Source of the DNA: Anaeromicropila populeti
Lineage (GTDB): Bacteria; Bacillota; Clostridia; Lachnospirales; Lachnospiraceae
Assembly: GCF_900112775.1 (NCBI RefSeq)
Contig: NZ_FOYZ01000002.1
Coordinates: forward strand, 371,669-435,668
Length of the DNA stretch: 64,000 nt
Direction of reading: 5' to 3'
The notes under the pieces were generated by a model, which had not been told where the DNA came from, searched no databases, and saw only the letters and a program-made list of their open reading frames with translations. The translations under genes and the position numbers were made by a program. Positions 1-9,199 of this stretch are shown here, in pieces. Position 1 is the first letter of the stretch. The number at the start of each line of letters is the position of its first letter.

Positions 1-1352
1 ATCTTTTTTTCAAAGTAATTCATCAACAGGGAAAAACCAAAAAAGATGTTAACATACTTTCTTATGTGAAAAGTCATGCAAGAGAAAGTGGGATTATTTA
101 TTGTGCAACTAGAAAAAATGTGGAAGCGGTTTGGGCGATGTTACGGCAGGAGGGCATTCAAGCGGGGAAATATCATGGGGGAATGGGTACGGAAGAAAGA
201 AATCAGAATCAGGATGATTTTATCTATGATAATATAGTAGTTATGGTAGCTACCAATGCTTTTGGAATGGGGATTGACAAGTCTAATGTTCGTTATGTGC
301 TGCATTATAACATGCCTCAGAGTCTGGAGAACTACTATCAGGAGGCAGGAAGAGCTGGGCGTGATGGAGAAAATGCAGAATGTATTTTGTTCTATTCAGC
401 ACAGGATTTGATGATTAATCGGTTCTTACTTGACAGTAAAATAGAAATGCAGAAAATGCTACCAGAAGAGGCACAGATATTGCGAGAGAATGATGAAATG
501 CGTTTGAATCAGATGCGGAATTATTGCTTAACTAGAGACTGCCTGCGGCAATATATTTTACGCTATTTTGGGGAAAATGCAAATGCAAATTGTGATAATT
601 GTGGAAACTGTCAGGCTGAATTTGAAGAAAAAGATGTTACGGATACGGCTAAAGATGTAATTATGTGTATGGAAGAAACAAAACAAAGATTTGGATATAA
701 CGTAATTGTGGATGTGCTTTTAGGAAGAGCTATGGCTAAAATCCGAAGCTATGGTCTAAATGAATTATCTTGTTTTGGACGTTGCAGGCAGTTGTCGGGA
801 TCTATTTTAAAGTCAGTTATATTTGAAATGGAGAAACAGGGATATATCAGTGCAACAAAAGACAAATATCAGATTATGAAATTAAATAGAGCATGTGAAA
901 GGATTTTGGAGAATCAGCAAAAAATTAGTATGAAGTTTCCCAAGGAAGATTTGTCAATGGATCAGGAACAGACGCAGAATCGTGTTCGAAAAAGCAGAAG
1001 TTCAGATATTCTTAACTCAAAGGGATTAGAGTTATTTGACTGTCTTCGAGAAATACGTCTTTTGATGGCAAGAGAACAGGCAGTACCTCCGTACATAATT
1101 TGTTCAGATAAGACGCTGATTGATATGTGCTGTAAGGTCCCTATGGATAGAAATGAAATGCTGGAAGTAAACGGTTTTGGTGATTACAAATTTGAAAAAT
1201 ATGGGGAAGCATTTCTGGAGGCTATCCGCAAGTTCACTGATGGTGTAAAGGTTTCCTATACGTATGGAGATTATGATGATAGCAGTGACGCAGGAGAATT
1301 GAAAAATGTAAGAGGCAAGGAAAAGAGCAGACAATCTGGAAAAAAGAATTAA
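1..1352 (+). CDS. recQ: ATP-dependent DNA helicase RecQ, 5'-truncated by window edge
   Basis: Superfamily 2 3'-5' DNA helicase used in recombination and replication repair. The frame is open from base 3 with no stop, so the gene starts before the window; the GTG at 66 is internal. Visible are the end of the helicase C lobe with motif VI (QEAGRAGRDG, about 92-101 counted from base 66), the zinc-binding cysteines C154, C159, C176 and C179, a winged-helix RQC region at about 190-285 and an HRDC domain at about 320-395. The N-terminal lobe with Walker A and DExH box is outside the window. The basic C-terminal tail (KEKSRQSGKKN) looks like a normal end. Confidence 0.93.
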   Translation, partial: LFFKVIHQQGKTKKDVNILSYVKSHARESGIIYCATRKNVEAVWAMLRQEGIQAGKYHGGMGTEERNQNQDDFIYDNIVVMVATNAFGMGIDKSNVRYVLHYNMPQSLENYYQEAGRAGRDGENAECILFYSAQDLMINRFLLDSKIEMQKMLPEEAQILRENDEMRLNQMRNYCLTRDCLRQYILRYFGENANANCDNCGNCQAEFEEKDVTDTAKDVIMCMEETKQRFGYNVIVDVLLGRAMAKIRSYGLNELSCFGRCRQLSGSILKSVIFEMEKQGYISATKDKYQIMKLNRACERILENQQKISMKFPKEDLSMDQEQTQNRVRKSRSSDILNSKGLELFDCLREIRLLMAREQAVPPYIICSDKTLIDMCCKVPMDRNEMLEVNGFGDYKFEKYGEAFLEAIRKFTDGVKVSYTYGDYDDSSDAGELKNVRGKEKSRQSGKKN

Positions 1353-1412
1353 TAATAAATACTTAGCTGACATTGGTAACTACAGAAAAACAAATTCATA
1401 AGAAAGTAGGTA

Positions 1413-1949
1413 ATGCGAATGCATCGTACAAATATATTAGAGTTAGTAAAACCAAGAATAGAATTAAAAGAACAGGCACTTGCATATAGAGCAGAGCATT
1501 TTGCCTGTGGAGAAAGAATCATTAACGGAAGTGAGTTGTTTGATCAAATTGATTGTTATGAAGAGTGGATGGAAAAGGTTATAAAAAATACTGAGAGAGA
1601 TACGGTAGCAGCTGACTGGGTATTAACAGATACTTATTTTGCCTGTAGAAAAACGGATCAAAAGATAGTAGGTATGATAGACTTGCGGTATGAGCTTAAC
1701 GATTTTCTTAAGGACTTTGGCAATTGTGGATATAGTGTCCGGCCATCAGAACGAAGAAAAGGCTATGCAACAGAAATGCTATTTCATATCTGTAACATTG
1801 CCAGAAGGGCAGGGCTTGATAAACTACAGCTTTCTGTAGAGAAAGAAAATATTTCTTCCATAAAAACAATTGTGCAGAACGGTGGGAAATATGAGAGGAG
1901 CATTACCTTTAACAATGAAGAAGCGGATATCTATCAAATTCAATTATAG
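1413..1949 (+). CDS. GNAT family N-acetyltransferase
   Basis: Acetyl-CoA-dependent N-acetyltransferase of unknown substrate. The 178-residue protein has one GNAT fold; the acetyl-CoA P-loop is seen as RRKGYATEML at about residues 113-122, preceded by the beta-4 strand (CGYSVRPS). An AGAAAGTAGG ribosome site precedes the ATG at 1413; a second ATG at 1419 is possible. It is on the same strand as recQ, 60 bp downstream, and ends before the promoter of the Ter operon. The family is secure, the target cannot be read from sequence. Confidence 0.85.
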   Translation: MRMHRTNILELVKPRIELKEQALAYRAEHFACGERIINGSELFDQIDCYEEWMEKVIKNTERDTVAADWVLTDTYFACRKTDQKIVGMIDLRYELNDFLKDFGNCGYSVRPSERRKGYATEMLFHICNIARRAGLDKLQLSVEKENISSIKTIVQNGGKYERSITFNNEEADIYQIQL

Positions 1950-1973
1950 ATTACCCAAGATGCCAGGAACCTG

Positions 1974-2002
1974 TTGACCAGCGTATCAAAAAAGATTATG
2001 AT
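1974..2002 (+). promoter_or_regulatory. Near-consensus vegetative promoter of the Ter operon
   Basis: TTGACC (1974-1979) and TATGAT (1997-2002) are separated by 17 bp, a close match to a housekeeping sigma promoter. It lies in the only sizeable gap upstream of the Ter gene run, giving a 5' leader of about 75 nt before the gene at 2083. No operator dyad is evident in the spacer. Confidence 0.65.
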
Positions 2003-2082
2003 AGAATCACTTAAGTTTAGAGGACAAGTCAACAATTTGCTAAAAGATAAAATGGAGACTGAAATGGGAAGAGGTATTATAT

Positions 2083-3183
2083 ATGTACAGAGAAGAAGAT
2101 TTAGTCAAAATCGCCAGACGGGAAAACAACAATAAGAGAAAATATTTAGTAGTAAATAAGTTACAAGGCAAGCACGTTCCGGTTAAACCATCGGATGCAT
2201 TTAAAATGTTTGAAGAATTAGCGGATAGTCTGAAACAGGAGTATACAAAGGAAAGGCTGTTGCTGATTGGGTTTACGGAAACAGCAACTGCCATAGGAGC
2301 AGCGGTTGCCATTAGCGTGGGTGGGAAATATATGCAGACAACCCGCGAAATGATACCAGATGTGGGGTACTTATTTTTTTCAGAAGTACATAGTCACGCA
2401 ACAGAACAAAAATTAGTTAAAGATGATATAGAGGGTACGATACAGGACATTGACAGAATCATTTTTATTGAGGATGAGGTTACAACGGGAAATACAATTC
2501 TAAATATCATTAATATTCTGGAAAAACTATATCCAGGAAGCTTACATTTTTCCATTGCCTCACTATTGAATGGTATGGATGAAGAAGCTTTGGAACGGTA
2601 TCGGCAGCGAGATATTCACATTCACTATCTGGTAAAGACAAACCATGAAAGCTATACTCAAATTGCTGAGAATTATGAAAATAATGGAGCATATAAAAAG
2701 CCAAATTTGCAAAGTGCAGAAGGCAGCTATGAAGAAATGACAGTTTCTGGCTGGCTAGATGCAAGAAGAATGATAGATTCAGCCTGTTACAAGGATGCGT
2801 GTGCCGACCTATGGAAAGCCATTGAAAAAGAGTTGGAGATAAGCGCCTCTACTCTTGTGATAGGAACAGAAGAATTTATGTATCCGGCATTGTACGTGGC
2901 ATCCTGCATAGAAGAAAAAGGAAGTTGTGTGAAATGTCATTCTACAACAAGAAGCCCGATAGAAGTTTGTAAGGAAGAAGGATACCCTTTACATTGCAGA
3001 TACGAATTGAAAAGCTTATATGATAAAGAAAGAAAAACATTTATATATGATTTGGCGAAGTACGATAATGTGCTGATTATTACAGATTCACAAAGCGAAG
3101 AAAAAACGGGAATTGACACATTAGTAAATGGGCTGAAATTGGCAGGAAATAAAAAAATTCAGTTGGTAAGGTGGCGAAAATAG
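2083..3183 (+). CDS. Phosphoribosyltransferase with C-terminal TRSP domain (Ter module)
   Basis: First gene of the Ter-associated putative biosynthetic set. The N-terminal half is a type I phosphoribosyltransferase: the PRPP-binding loop reads FIEDEVTTGNT at about residues 127-137. The C-terminal third is the TRSP domain, named for its motif, here GTEEFMYP at about 267 and STTRSP at about 287. Comparative genomics of Ter systems (Anantharaman, Iyer and Aravind) places such proteins with ATP-grasp, aldolase and a second PRTase, and proposes that they make a nucleoside-like metabolite; no reaction is proven. The gene overlaps the next PRTase gene by one base, implying a physical or stoichiometric link. 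Confidence 0.85.
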   Translation: MYREEDLVKIARRENNNKRKYLVVNKLQGKHVPVKPSDAFKMFEELADSLKQEYTKERLLLIGFTETATAIGAAVAISVGGKYMQTTREMIPDVGYLFFSEVHSHATEQKLVKDDIEGTIQDIDRIIFIEDEVTTGNTILNIINILEKLYPGSLHFSIASLLNGMDEEALERYRQRDIHIHYLVKTNHESYTQIAENYENNGAYKKPNLQSAEGSYEEMTVSGWLDARRMIDSACYKDACADLWKAIEKELEISASTLVIGTEEFMYPALYVASCIEEKGSCVKCHSTTRSPIEVCKEEGYPLHCRYELKSLYDKERKTFIYDLAKYDNVLIITDSQSEEKTGIDTLVNGLKLAGNKKIQLVRWRK

Positions 3184-4232
3184 TGAGAAGTTCATATAAA
3201 GAAGAGGATGTTATTTTATTATTAAAGGACATAACAGGATTGGTTGACCCCCAGCCAACAGAAGAACGAGAAAAGCTAATTCAGGCTGGAAAGCATTACT
3301 GCGAAATGCTTCCAATTGAGTATGTGCCTACGGAAAAGTATATGACAGTATACAAGGAAGCTCTTGAAAAATTTTCACTGCCTACCGCACATGCCATCGG
3401 AAAATTATCGGACAAGATTATAGAAGCCAAAGGGAGTAAGGTTGTGTTGGTATCCCTTGCAAGAGCTGGAACGCCAATCGGAATTTTAGCAAAGCGGTAT
3501 ATCAGGAAAAAGTATGGGATAAGTGTACCTCATTATTCTATTTCCATCATCAGAGGGCGGGGGATTGACCGAAATGCAATGAAGTATTTACTGGAACAAT
3601 ATGAGCCAGAACAATTATTATTTGTGGATGGGTGGATTGGAAAAGGTGCGATTTTAAATGAATTAAGGAAGGATGTTGCCGAATTTAAAGGCGTTTCTTC
3701 GGAAATCGCAGTTGTGGCAGATCCAGCAAATGTGACGGAGCTTTGTGGAACTCACGATGACATTTTAATACCAAGCTCCTGTTTAAACAGCACCATATCG
3801 GGATTAATCAGCAGAACCTTTTTACGAGATGATATTATTGGGACAACTGACTTTCATGGAGCAGTCTATTATGGGGAATTAGAAAAGGCTGATTTGTCCT
3901 ATGAGTTTATTGATGCAATTGAAGCTTATTTTGACATGCCGTATTATGTAAATGAGAAAACTCGAAAAGGATTTGGCATTGAAGAAGTAAAAGGAATTGC
4001 TGAAAAATATAATATTAGGGATATTAATCTGATAAAGCCTGGAATAGGTGAAACGACACGTGTTCTTTTAAGAAGAGTACCATGGAAGGTATTAATTGAC
4101 CAGCGGCACAGGGAAGAGAGTGAACTTGCCCATGTTATTAGGCTGGCGGAAGAAAAAAATGTACCGGTAGAATATGCGCCACTTGAAAATTACAAATGTT
4201 GCGGAATTATAAAAAAACTTGCAGATGCCTAA
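3183..4232 (+). CDS. PRTase-PELOTA protein, StiP family (Ter module)
   Basis: Second phosphoribosyltransferase-like protein of the module, often annotated as cysteine protease StiP domain protein. A PRPP-loop-like stretch (LFVDGWIGKGAI) lies in the middle, and the C-terminus has the PELOTA-type RNA-binding-like signature (VPVEYAPL followed by YKCCGII). I chose the GTG at 3183, which overlaps the preceding stop (TAGTG) and sits about 10 nt behind AAGGTGG; the frame stays open to a GTG at 3171. Translational coupling to the first PRTase is likely. The substrate is unknown; a base or nucleoside transfer is inferred from the family. Confidence 0.82.
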   Translation: MRSSYKEEDVILLLKDITGLVDPQPTEEREKLIQAGKHYCEMLPIEYVPTEKYMTVYKEALEKFSLPTAHAIGKLSDKIIEAKGSKVVLVSLARAGTPIGILAKRYIRKKYGISVPHYSISIIRGRGIDRNAMKYLLEQYEPEQLLFVDGWIGKGAILNELRKDVAEFKGVSSEIAVVADPANVTELCGTHDDILIPSSCLNSTISGLISRTFLRDDIIGTTDFHGAVYYGELEKADLSYEFIDAIEAYFDMPYYVNEKTRKGFGIEEVKGIAEKYNIRDINLIKPGIGETTRVLLRRVPWKVLIDQRHREESELAHVIRLAEEKNVPVEYAPLENYKCCGIIKKLADA

Positions 4233-4241
4233 GGAGAAAAT

Positions 4242-5255
4242 ATGTTAAGAGTATGGTTTAATCATTGGTTTAGTACTTCTTATAAAATAATTGAAATGAT
4301 GAAGGAGGATAAAAACGAAGAAATCTATGTGATTGGCAGTAACAGACAACGATATGCCATTATTCAAAATGTATGTGATGAATGGTATGAAGAACCTGAT
4401 TTGGACGGAGAAGACTATATTACGTACTGTTTAGAATTTTGCAGGCAGCATAGTGTAGATGTATTTGTTCCACGAAGAAAAATGGTGGAGATAAGTAAAA
4501 ACAAAGAACGGTTTTCTGCAATTGGTGTAAAAGTGTTAGTAGATGACTATTCCATTTTAAAAATTCTAAATGACAAGGCATCAGCCTATGAGTTCTTAAG
4601 AGGTTGCCAAGGAATCAGTATACCTGAGTATGCTATAGTCAATGACTGGGCAGGATTTGAAACGGCATATGGGAAGTTGAAAGAAAATCATGAACAAATC
4701 TGTATGAAATTTGTACAAGATGAAGGTGGAATGAGTTTTAGAAAAATCGTAGACCATGTGGATCAGTTTAATCGATTGAGATATTATCAAGGAGCGGAAA
4801 TAGAATTTGAAGTAGTGAGAGATGCCTTAAAATCGAAAAATCAGTTTGATGATTTAATGGTAATGCCCTATCTGCCAGGAAATGAAATCAGTGTTGATTG
4901 CTTAAGTACTCCAAATGGTTTAATAGCAGTAGCCCGGGTAAAGGGTTCTGCAAGACATGAAAAGGTTGCTTTTGATGAAAAAATAATGGAAATGACAAGA
5001 ATTGTATTAGAAAAAACGAAGTTACAGTATCCATGTAATGTTCAGTATAAAATCAAAGATGAAATACCATATTTTCTTGAGATTAATACAAGGATGTCAG
5101 GAGGATTGCAGATGAGTTGTCTGGCGGCAGAGGTTAATATTCCTAATATTGCATTGAATAAACTAATAGGAAGAGATATAAGCTGGGAAATAAATCAAAC
5201 TGAAAGAATGGTATCCTATATTGAATTGCCACAGTTAATTCAAAAATTCAAGTAA
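4242..5255 (+). CDS. ATP-grasp domain ligase (Ter module)
   Basis: ATP-dependent carboxylate-amine ligase-type enzyme of 337 residues. An N-terminal nucleotide-binding-like part (residues 1-105) precedes an ATP-grasp domain with the expected late motifs: an acidic metal/ATP site region ending in PYFLEINTRMSGG at about residues 281-293 and the core motif LMVMPYLPGNEISVD at about 205-219. It follows the PRTase gene by 9 bp with an AAGGAG site. In Ter operons this family accompanies the two PRTases and the CitE-like aldolase, so it probably forms an amide or peptide-like bond on the shared metabolite; this is inference. Confidence 0.85.
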   Translation: MLRVWFNHWFSTSYKIIEMMKEDKNEEIYVIGSNRQRYAIIQNVCDEWYEEPDLDGEDYITYCLEFCRQHSVDVFVPRRKMVEISKNKERFSAIGVKVLVDDYSILKILNDKASAYEFLRGCQGISIPEYAIVNDWAGFETAYGKLKENHEQICMKFVQDEGGMSFRKIVDHVDQFNRLRYYQGAEIEFEVVRDALKSKNQFDDLMVMPYLPGNEISVDCLSTPNGLIAVARVKGSARHEKVAFDEKIMEMTRIVLEKTKLQYPCNVQYKIKDEIPYFLEINTRMSGGLQMSCLAAEVNIPNIALNKLIGRDISWEINQTERMVSYIELPQLIQKFK

Positions 5256-5333
5256 GTTATTGTACCATTTTAAGTTAGCATGTGATATAGTAAAAGAAAT
5301 GTCACATTAACAAAATAAAAGGAGTTTTTAACA

Positions 5334-6296
5334 ATGAAAGATACAATACTTTACTATAGTGTTGGTGCTCTTTTATATTGTCCTGCAAATAACGAAACAG
5401 TTGTTAAATTTATATTAGACCAAAAATTTGGATGTAACTATTCGCTCGCTTTTTGCCTTGAAGATACCATTCAAGACGACTGTGTACTAGATGCTGAAAA
5501 CAAACTAATTAATACCCTGGAACAAATAAATAATAATCGAAACATATATTCTTTTTATCTTCCAAAGATATTTATTCGAGTGAGAACTGCGGAGCAGATG
5601 CTTCATTTGTCTGAACGGCTTAAATCATGCTCTTCCATTATTACGGGATTTATTATTCCAAAGTTTTCTCTCGAAAATGCTGACAGCTATATACAAAATT
5701 TAATGAAAATAAATGAGAGATTTTCAAAACCTGTTTACGCTATGCCTATTTATGAAAGCGCTTCTATTGTAGATTTACGTTCTAGATATGAAATTCTTTA
5801 TAAGCTTAAGGACAAGCTGGAAGCCATTCAGGAGCTGGTTTTAAACATCAGGGTTGGTGGAAATGATTTGTGTCATTTATTTGGTTTCAGAAGACACAAT
5901 CATGAATCCATACATCAAATTAAGCCAATATCTAATATTTTCTCAGATATCATAACCGTATACGGCATGGAATATGTCATATCAGGTCCGGTTTGGGAAT
6001 ATTATAACGGAACCAACTGGCAGCAGGGCTTAGAAAAAGAACTTGAAGATGATAAGCTATGTGGTTTTATAGGAAAAACAGTAATTCATCCCAACCAGAT
6101 AGAAGTTGTCAATGAATCCTACAAGGTAGATGTACAAGATCTTGCAGATGCAAAAGCTATTTTAAACTGGGATCAGACATCAAATTCTCTGGTGGCTGGG
6201 AACATTACAAGGGAACGTATGAATGAATACAAAACTCATACCAACTGGGCATTTCAGACCATTATGTTAGCGAATGTTTTTGGAACCAAATTATAG
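5334..6296 (+). CDS. HpcH/HpaI aldolase / CitE-like lyase (Ter module)
   Basis: Member of the PEP-mutase/citrate-lyase-beta-like TIM barrel superfamily, 320 residues. The metal-binding style motif FCLEDTI (about 40-46) and a later RVGGNDLCHLFG stretch (about 179-190) match the Ter-linked CitE-like subfamily rather than true CitE. Expected chemistry is Mg-dependent cleavage or formation of a C-C bond using a keto-acid or acyl-CoA; the actual substrate is unknown. It has a strong AAAAGGAG site; the 78-bp gap before it carries only a weak dyad (ATGTGA...TCACAT). Confidence 0.82.
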   Translation: MKDTILYYSVGALLYCPANNETVVKFILDQKFGCNYSLAFCLEDTIQDDCVLDAENKLINTLEQINNNRNIYSFYLPKIFIRVRTAEQMLHLSERLKSCSSIITGFIIPKFSLENADSYIQNLMKINERFSKPVYAMPIYESASIVDLRSRYEILYKLKDKLEAIQELVLNIRVGGNDLCHLFGFRRHNHESIHQIKPISNIFSDIITVYGMEYVISGPVWEYYNGTNWQQGLEKELEDDKLCGFIGKTVIHPNQIEVVNESYKVDVQDLADAKAILNWDQTSNSLVAGNITRERMNEYKTHTNWAFQTIMLANVFGTKL

Positions 6297-6335
6297 TGTT
6301 ACTATAAATAACAAGAAGAAATAGGAGGGACTAAT

Positions 6336-7160
6336 ATGTCTTGGATATTCGAACCACTTATTTGTGCAGTAATCGGAGGTTTTACAAATTATTTGGCAAT
6401 ATTAATGCTATTTAGACCATATGAGGAAAAATATATTGGGAAAATAAAGGTGCCTTTTACACCAGGAATTATATCCAGAAGAAAGAACACAATCGCCCGG
6501 GCTGTTGGCCAAGTAGTGGCAGAACATTTAATTGACATCAGCCAGATAACAGAAATATTATGCAGTCAGGAGGTATCTGACCGAATTGTATCGGGTGTGC
6601 TTAATTATAAAGTAAGTCTGAGTGACCAGCAAAGCGAGAAAATTGGAGAGGTTGTGTCAGGTGCTATTTGTAGTATCCGAATAGACAAAATAGTTTCAGA
6701 AGAATTGAAGGCATACATTACTGCAAAGATAAGCGGCAATATCATTTTTTCAAGATTAATAAATGAAAAAATGAAGGAAGATTTTTGTAATTCTGTTGGT
6801 GAGAGAGTAAAAGAATATGTAGATACTGATGGGAAAAGAAAGATTAGCGATGCAGTTGAAATGGAAATAAAAGAGGTTTCAGAGTTAACGATTTTGGAGG
6901 TTTTAGAAAGATATAAGATAGATTCCATGGAATTTGAAGCCGTTATTCGCAATAAGTATAAGGAAATTGTAGAAGAAAAATTTGTTTCTATATTTGAGAC
7001 AATTAATATAAGTGGAATTATTGAAAATAGTATCAATGAGATGAAAATGGAAGAACTGGAGAAAGTGGTTCTGAAGGTAATGGGAAAGGAATTAAATTCT
7101 CTAGTGGTAATCGGTTTTGCTATCGGCTTCTTGATAGGTCTGATAAATATTATATTGTAG
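6336..7160 (+). CDS. DUF445 family membrane-associated protein
   Basis: 274-residue DUF445 protein. The N-terminus (WIFEPLICAVIGGFTNYLAILMLF) is a hydrophobic membrane segment followed by the family signature of a K/P-rich loop (PFTPGIISRRKNTIARAVG, about 42-60). A long helical central region follows, and a second hydrophobic segment (VVIGFAIGFLIGLINIIL) closes the protein, so both ends are membrane-anchored. The function of the family is unknown. Its place between the biosynthetic genes and the protease suggests a membrane-linked role in the Ter response. Confidence 0.85.
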   Translation: MSWIFEPLICAVIGGFTNYLAILMLFRPYEEKYIGKIKVPFTPGIISRRKNTIARAVGQVVAEHLIDISQITEILCSQEVSDRIVSGVLNYKVSLSDQQSEKIGEVVSGAICSIRIDKIVSEELKAYITAKISGNIIFSRLINEKMKEDFCNSVGERVKEYVDTDGKRKISDAVEMEIKEVSELTILEVLERYKIDSMEFEAVIRNKYKEIVEEKFVSIFETINISGIIENSINEMKMEELEKVVLKVMGKELNSLVVIGFAIGFLIGLINIIL

Positions 7161-7173
7161 GTGAAATGATAGG

Positions 7174-8517
7174 ATGTACGAACAAACGGTTATATTTAGA
7201 CACAATGTAATGGAGATTCATTCATTACATGCATTTATAAACATAAAAGGCGGGTTTAATAACAATTGTAAAGACGTCTATTTTGCAAGGGCCATTGGAA
7301 GAAAAGATGGCCTGTTGCAGGATATAAAACAGATGGATCAAGAAGCTTGTTCCCTTATGCAGACAGGGAAAATACGGTATAAGCGGATACAAGGGCTGCC
7401 TAGACTTAGTTCAATAGAAGATGCAGATACATATTCAGGTTATTACGCTCAATGGATGGAAACAAGCCGTAAAAGGATGAAAACCAAAGTGTTTTCAAGA
7501 GATGAAAGGCTTGCAGAGATATTGGGAAGTGCGTGCAGTTTCGTCTTAAAAAAGTATATGGAGTTAAAGAAAAATATAACGGAATCAATGGAAAAAAATT
7601 TTATTGCAAAATTAACTTACTGGTATGATTATGTAATGAAGGATGTATTCTGTGAATGGAACGGGGGAAGTGTAGTTAAGATTGTAGCACATAATGTTAC
7701 AAATGAGCAGGAATACCTGTTTTATTATATGCTGACACTTACTGGAGCAGATGTTCTTTTAATACAAGCTGAAAAAGATCTGGAAAAGGGACAAGAATTA
7801 CTGAAATTGTCGTCAGGTTTTGTGCTGGGAGAATTGGGTGAACTACAGACACCAGAGTTCTTTTCTTGTGAAAGGGTGAAATTGCAATTACCAGAAAGAG
7901 CAACGGTTACCAAACGAACTACTGTAGTCAAGCCTCCTGACAGCATGGAAAAAAGCTTCGAGGAACTGGCTTTGCTGGCATCTTCCGTAGTTATGATTTC
8001 CATTCATGACGGGAACGGTGAAGTAATTGGTACAGGGTCAGGAATTATGGTTGGAAAGAAAGGATATTTATTGACAAACAGCCATGTTGCCAGTGGCGGC
8101 AGGTTTTATTCCATACGTATAGAAGAGGACCAACAGATTTATTCCACAGATGAAGTTATAAAATATAATACGGTGCTGGACTTGGCAATACTTAGGATAA
8201 ACAGAGAATTGAATCCCATACCAGTCTACAAGGGAAAAATGAAATTAGTGAGAGGGCAAAAGGTTGTTGCAATCGGCAGTCCGCTGGGGCTGTTCAATTC
8301 TGTGTCAGATGGTATTATTTCAGGTTTTAGAACAATTAATAATGTTGATATGATTCAGTTTACTGCACCCATTTCTCATGGAAGCTCAGGAGGAGCCGTA
8401 CTGAATATGCAGGGAGAGGTAATTGGTATTAGTACAGCAGGCATTGATAGTGGGCAAAATATAAATCTGGCAATGGGTTATGAAGGTATCAATATGTTTA
8501 TTCAGGGATTTGTGTGA
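7174..8517 (+). CDS. YceG-like module fused to trypsin-like (S1C) serine protease
   Basis: 447-residue protein with two parts. Residues about 35-235 resemble one repeat of the YceG-like protein encoded at 9200 (shared pattern K-I-x(2-3)-N/G-x(4-6)-E-x(7)-L-x3-G-x-D-V-x-L-I). Residues about 260-447 are a chymotrypsin-fold protease of the HtrA/S1C kind with an intact triad: H304 (TNSHVA), D336 (VLDLAIL) and S405 (GSSGG). There is no signal peptide or membrane segment and no PDZ domain, so it probably acts in the cytoplasm. It starts 13 bp after the DUF445 gene. The fusion implies targeting of the protease to YceG partners; that is inference. Confidence 0.82.
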   Translation: MYEQTVIFRHNVMEIHSLHAFINIKGGFNNNCKDVYFARAIGRKDGLLQDIKQMDQEACSLMQTGKIRYKRIQGLPRLSSIEDADTYSGYYAQWMETSRKRMKTKVFSRDERLAEILGSACSFVLKKYMELKKNITESMEKNFIAKLTYWYDYVMKDVFCEWNGGSVVKIVAHNVTNEQEYLFYYMLTLTGADVLLIQAEKDLEKGQELLKLSSGFVLGELGELQTPEFFSCERVKLQLPERATVTKRTTVVKPPDSMEKSFEELALLASSVVMISIHDGNGEVIGTGSGIMVGKKGYLLTNSHVASGGRFYSIRIEEDQQIYSTDEVIKYNTVLDLAILRINRELNPIPVYKGKMKLVRGQKVVAIGSPLGLFNSVSDGIISGFRTINNVDMIQFTAPISHGSSGGAVLNMQGEVIGISTAGIDSGQNINLAMGYEGINMFIQGFV

Positions 8518-8595
8518 AATATGATAAAAAGGGTAACAAAAAACTGATAAAATGTGGTATGATTTTAAATATAAGCATTAAGGGAGGTATATGAA

Positions 8596-9186
8596 ATGAA
8601 AAGCAATGGTAAAAAAATAAAAATATCATTCAATTCTCCAGTAATATTAGGCTTTACGCTAATATGTTTTGCAGCACTGATATTAAGCTATGTTACAAAT
8701 GGTGCTTCAAATAATGCAATATTTAGTGTTTATCGTTCCTCCTTGTTTAGCCCCTTGACCTATGTCAGATTAGTGGGACATATATTTGGACATGCTGGCT
8801 GGGAGCATTTTATTGGAAATATTATGTTGATTCTTGTGGTAGGACCTCTTTTAGAAGAAAAGTATGGCTCATTAAACATGGTATTTGTAATTTTAGCAAC
8901 GGCTTTGGTTACAGGAATAGCTAATTGCATGTTATTTTCAAATGTCCAGTTGTTGGGAGCTAGTGGAGTTGTATTTGCATTAATATTGTTGTCATCCTTT
9001 ACCAGTATTAAGGAAGGGCGTATACCATTAACATTTATTCTTGTTGCTGTAATTTACATTGGGAAGCAGGTTTATGATGGATTGTTTGTTATGGACAATG
9101 TTTCCAACCTGACTCATATACTTGGCGGGATTGTCGGAGCCAGTCTTGGCTATATGATGAATAGGAACAAAATGAGCAGATATTGA
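8596..9186 (+). CDS. Rhomboid family intramembrane serine protease
   Basis: 196-residue polytopic membrane protein. The rhomboid hallmarks are present: H-x4-N in helix 2 (HAGWEHFIGN), the catalytic serine in GASGVVFA (about residues 116-123) and the catalytic histidine in THILGGIVGASLG near the C-terminus. It cleaves transmembrane substrates within the bilayer. GGGAGGT-type Shine-Dalgarno lies 7 nt before the ATG. Its position between a soluble protease and YceG in the same operon suggests regulated proteolysis as part of the Ter system; the substrate is not known. Confidence 0.88.
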   Translation: MKSNGKKIKISFNSPVILGFTLICFAALILSYVTNGASNNAIFSVYRSSLFSPLTYVRLVGHIFGHAGWEHFIGNIMLILVVGPLLEEKYGSLNMVFVILATALVTGIANCMLFSNVQLLGASGVVFALILLSSFTSIKEGRIPLTFILVAVIYIGKQVYDGLFVMDNVSNLTHILGGIVGASLGYMMNRNKMSRY

Positions 9187-9199
9187 GGGTGAAAAATCT

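Noticed and set aside
1104..1373. Minus-strand frame inside the 3' end of recQ
   Set aside because: It is a mirror of a well-supported helicase gene and has no ribosome site or recognisable domain.
1974..2002. Ter operon promoter as a MerR target
   Set aside because: Spacer is 17 bp and has no dyad, so it looks like an ordinary promoter.
6605..7036. 143-codon minus-strand frame within the DUF445 gene
   Set aside because: The plus-strand frame has family signatures and membrane segments; the reverse product is low-complexity and hydrophobic by chance.
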